From an uncultured Anaerotruncus sp. (lineage in GTDB: Bacteria > Bacillota > Clostridia > Oscillospirales > Ruminococcaceae), in the NCBI GenBank assembly GCA_910586875.1, contig CAJUJI010000173.1:1-5294 (forward strand): DNA of 5,294 nt. The letters are read 5' to 3'. The notes under the pieces were generated by a model. That model saw only the letters and a list, made by a program, of their open reading frames with translations. It searched no databases and was not told the origin of the DNA. Position 1 is the first letter of the stretch; every line of letters begins with the position of its first letter. This document shows, one piece after another, positions 5,262 to 5,294 of this stretch. Made by a program: the position numbers and the translations under genes.

Positions 5262-5294
5262 AGAATACCTCTTGAAAAATAGAATAGATATGAT

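Noticed and set aside
5272..5294. Possible promoter at the window end (TTGAAA at 5272-5277, TATGAT at 5289-5294)
   Set aside because: The spacing is only 11 bases, too short for a sigma-70 promoter, and no gene is visible downstream to support it.
1..5294. A wholly undescribed biological system in this window
   Set aside because: All five genes belong to well-characterised families with intact motifs. What is unexplained is the substrate and the regulation, not the type of system.

Overview
The window holds five complete genes, all on the + strand, in two back-to-back transcription units that each end in a strong hairpin. The first unit is a tripartite tricarboxylate transporter (TTT) operon in the order tctC-tctB-tctA: substrate-binding lipoprotein, small membrane subunit, large membrane subunit. 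The second is a FadR-type (GntR/FCD) transcription regulator followed by an NAD-dependent D-2-hydroxyacid dehydrogenase. There are no RNA genes, insertion sequences, CRISPR arrays or phage genes, and no gene-free stretch longer than about 170 bases.

The organism is most likely a Gram-positive anaerobe of the class Clostridia, perhaps of the Oscillospiraceae/Ruminococcaceae type. Three things point that way: TctC is a lipoprotein with a lipobox and a long Ala/Ser/Pro linker instead of a free periplasmic protein; the genes have strong purine-rich ribosome binding sites (GGAGG, AGGGAGG, TAAGGAG); and the proteins are fairly rich in cysteine while GC content is moderate. The taxonomic call is inference and no single marker fixes it.

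Region by region: 1-161 is a promoter and about 105 nt of leader with nested inverted repeats. 162-1277 is tctC. 1278-1365 is an intercistronic gap with a perfect 13-bp hairpin, probably setting TctC expression above that of the membrane subunits. 1366-1821 is tctB. 1837-3333 is tctA. 3334-3500 contains the operon terminator and the gntR leader. 3501-4223 is gntR. 4230-5210 is the dehydrogenase, followed by a perfect 14-bp-stem terminator at 5230-5261.

The simplest reading is a catabolic cassette. TctC captures an organic acid outside the membrane, TctA/TctB import it using an ion gradient, the FCD regulator senses it or a derivative, and the dehydrogenase interconverts a D-2-hydroxyacid and a 2-oxoacid. 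The substrate cannot be named from sequence. The families are all well known. The less ordinary points are the pairing of a TTT system with an FCD regulator and a 2-hydroxyacid dehydrogenase instead of the TctDE two-component system, the leader and intercistronic RNA structures, and unusual residues around the dehydrogenase's catalytic histidine.
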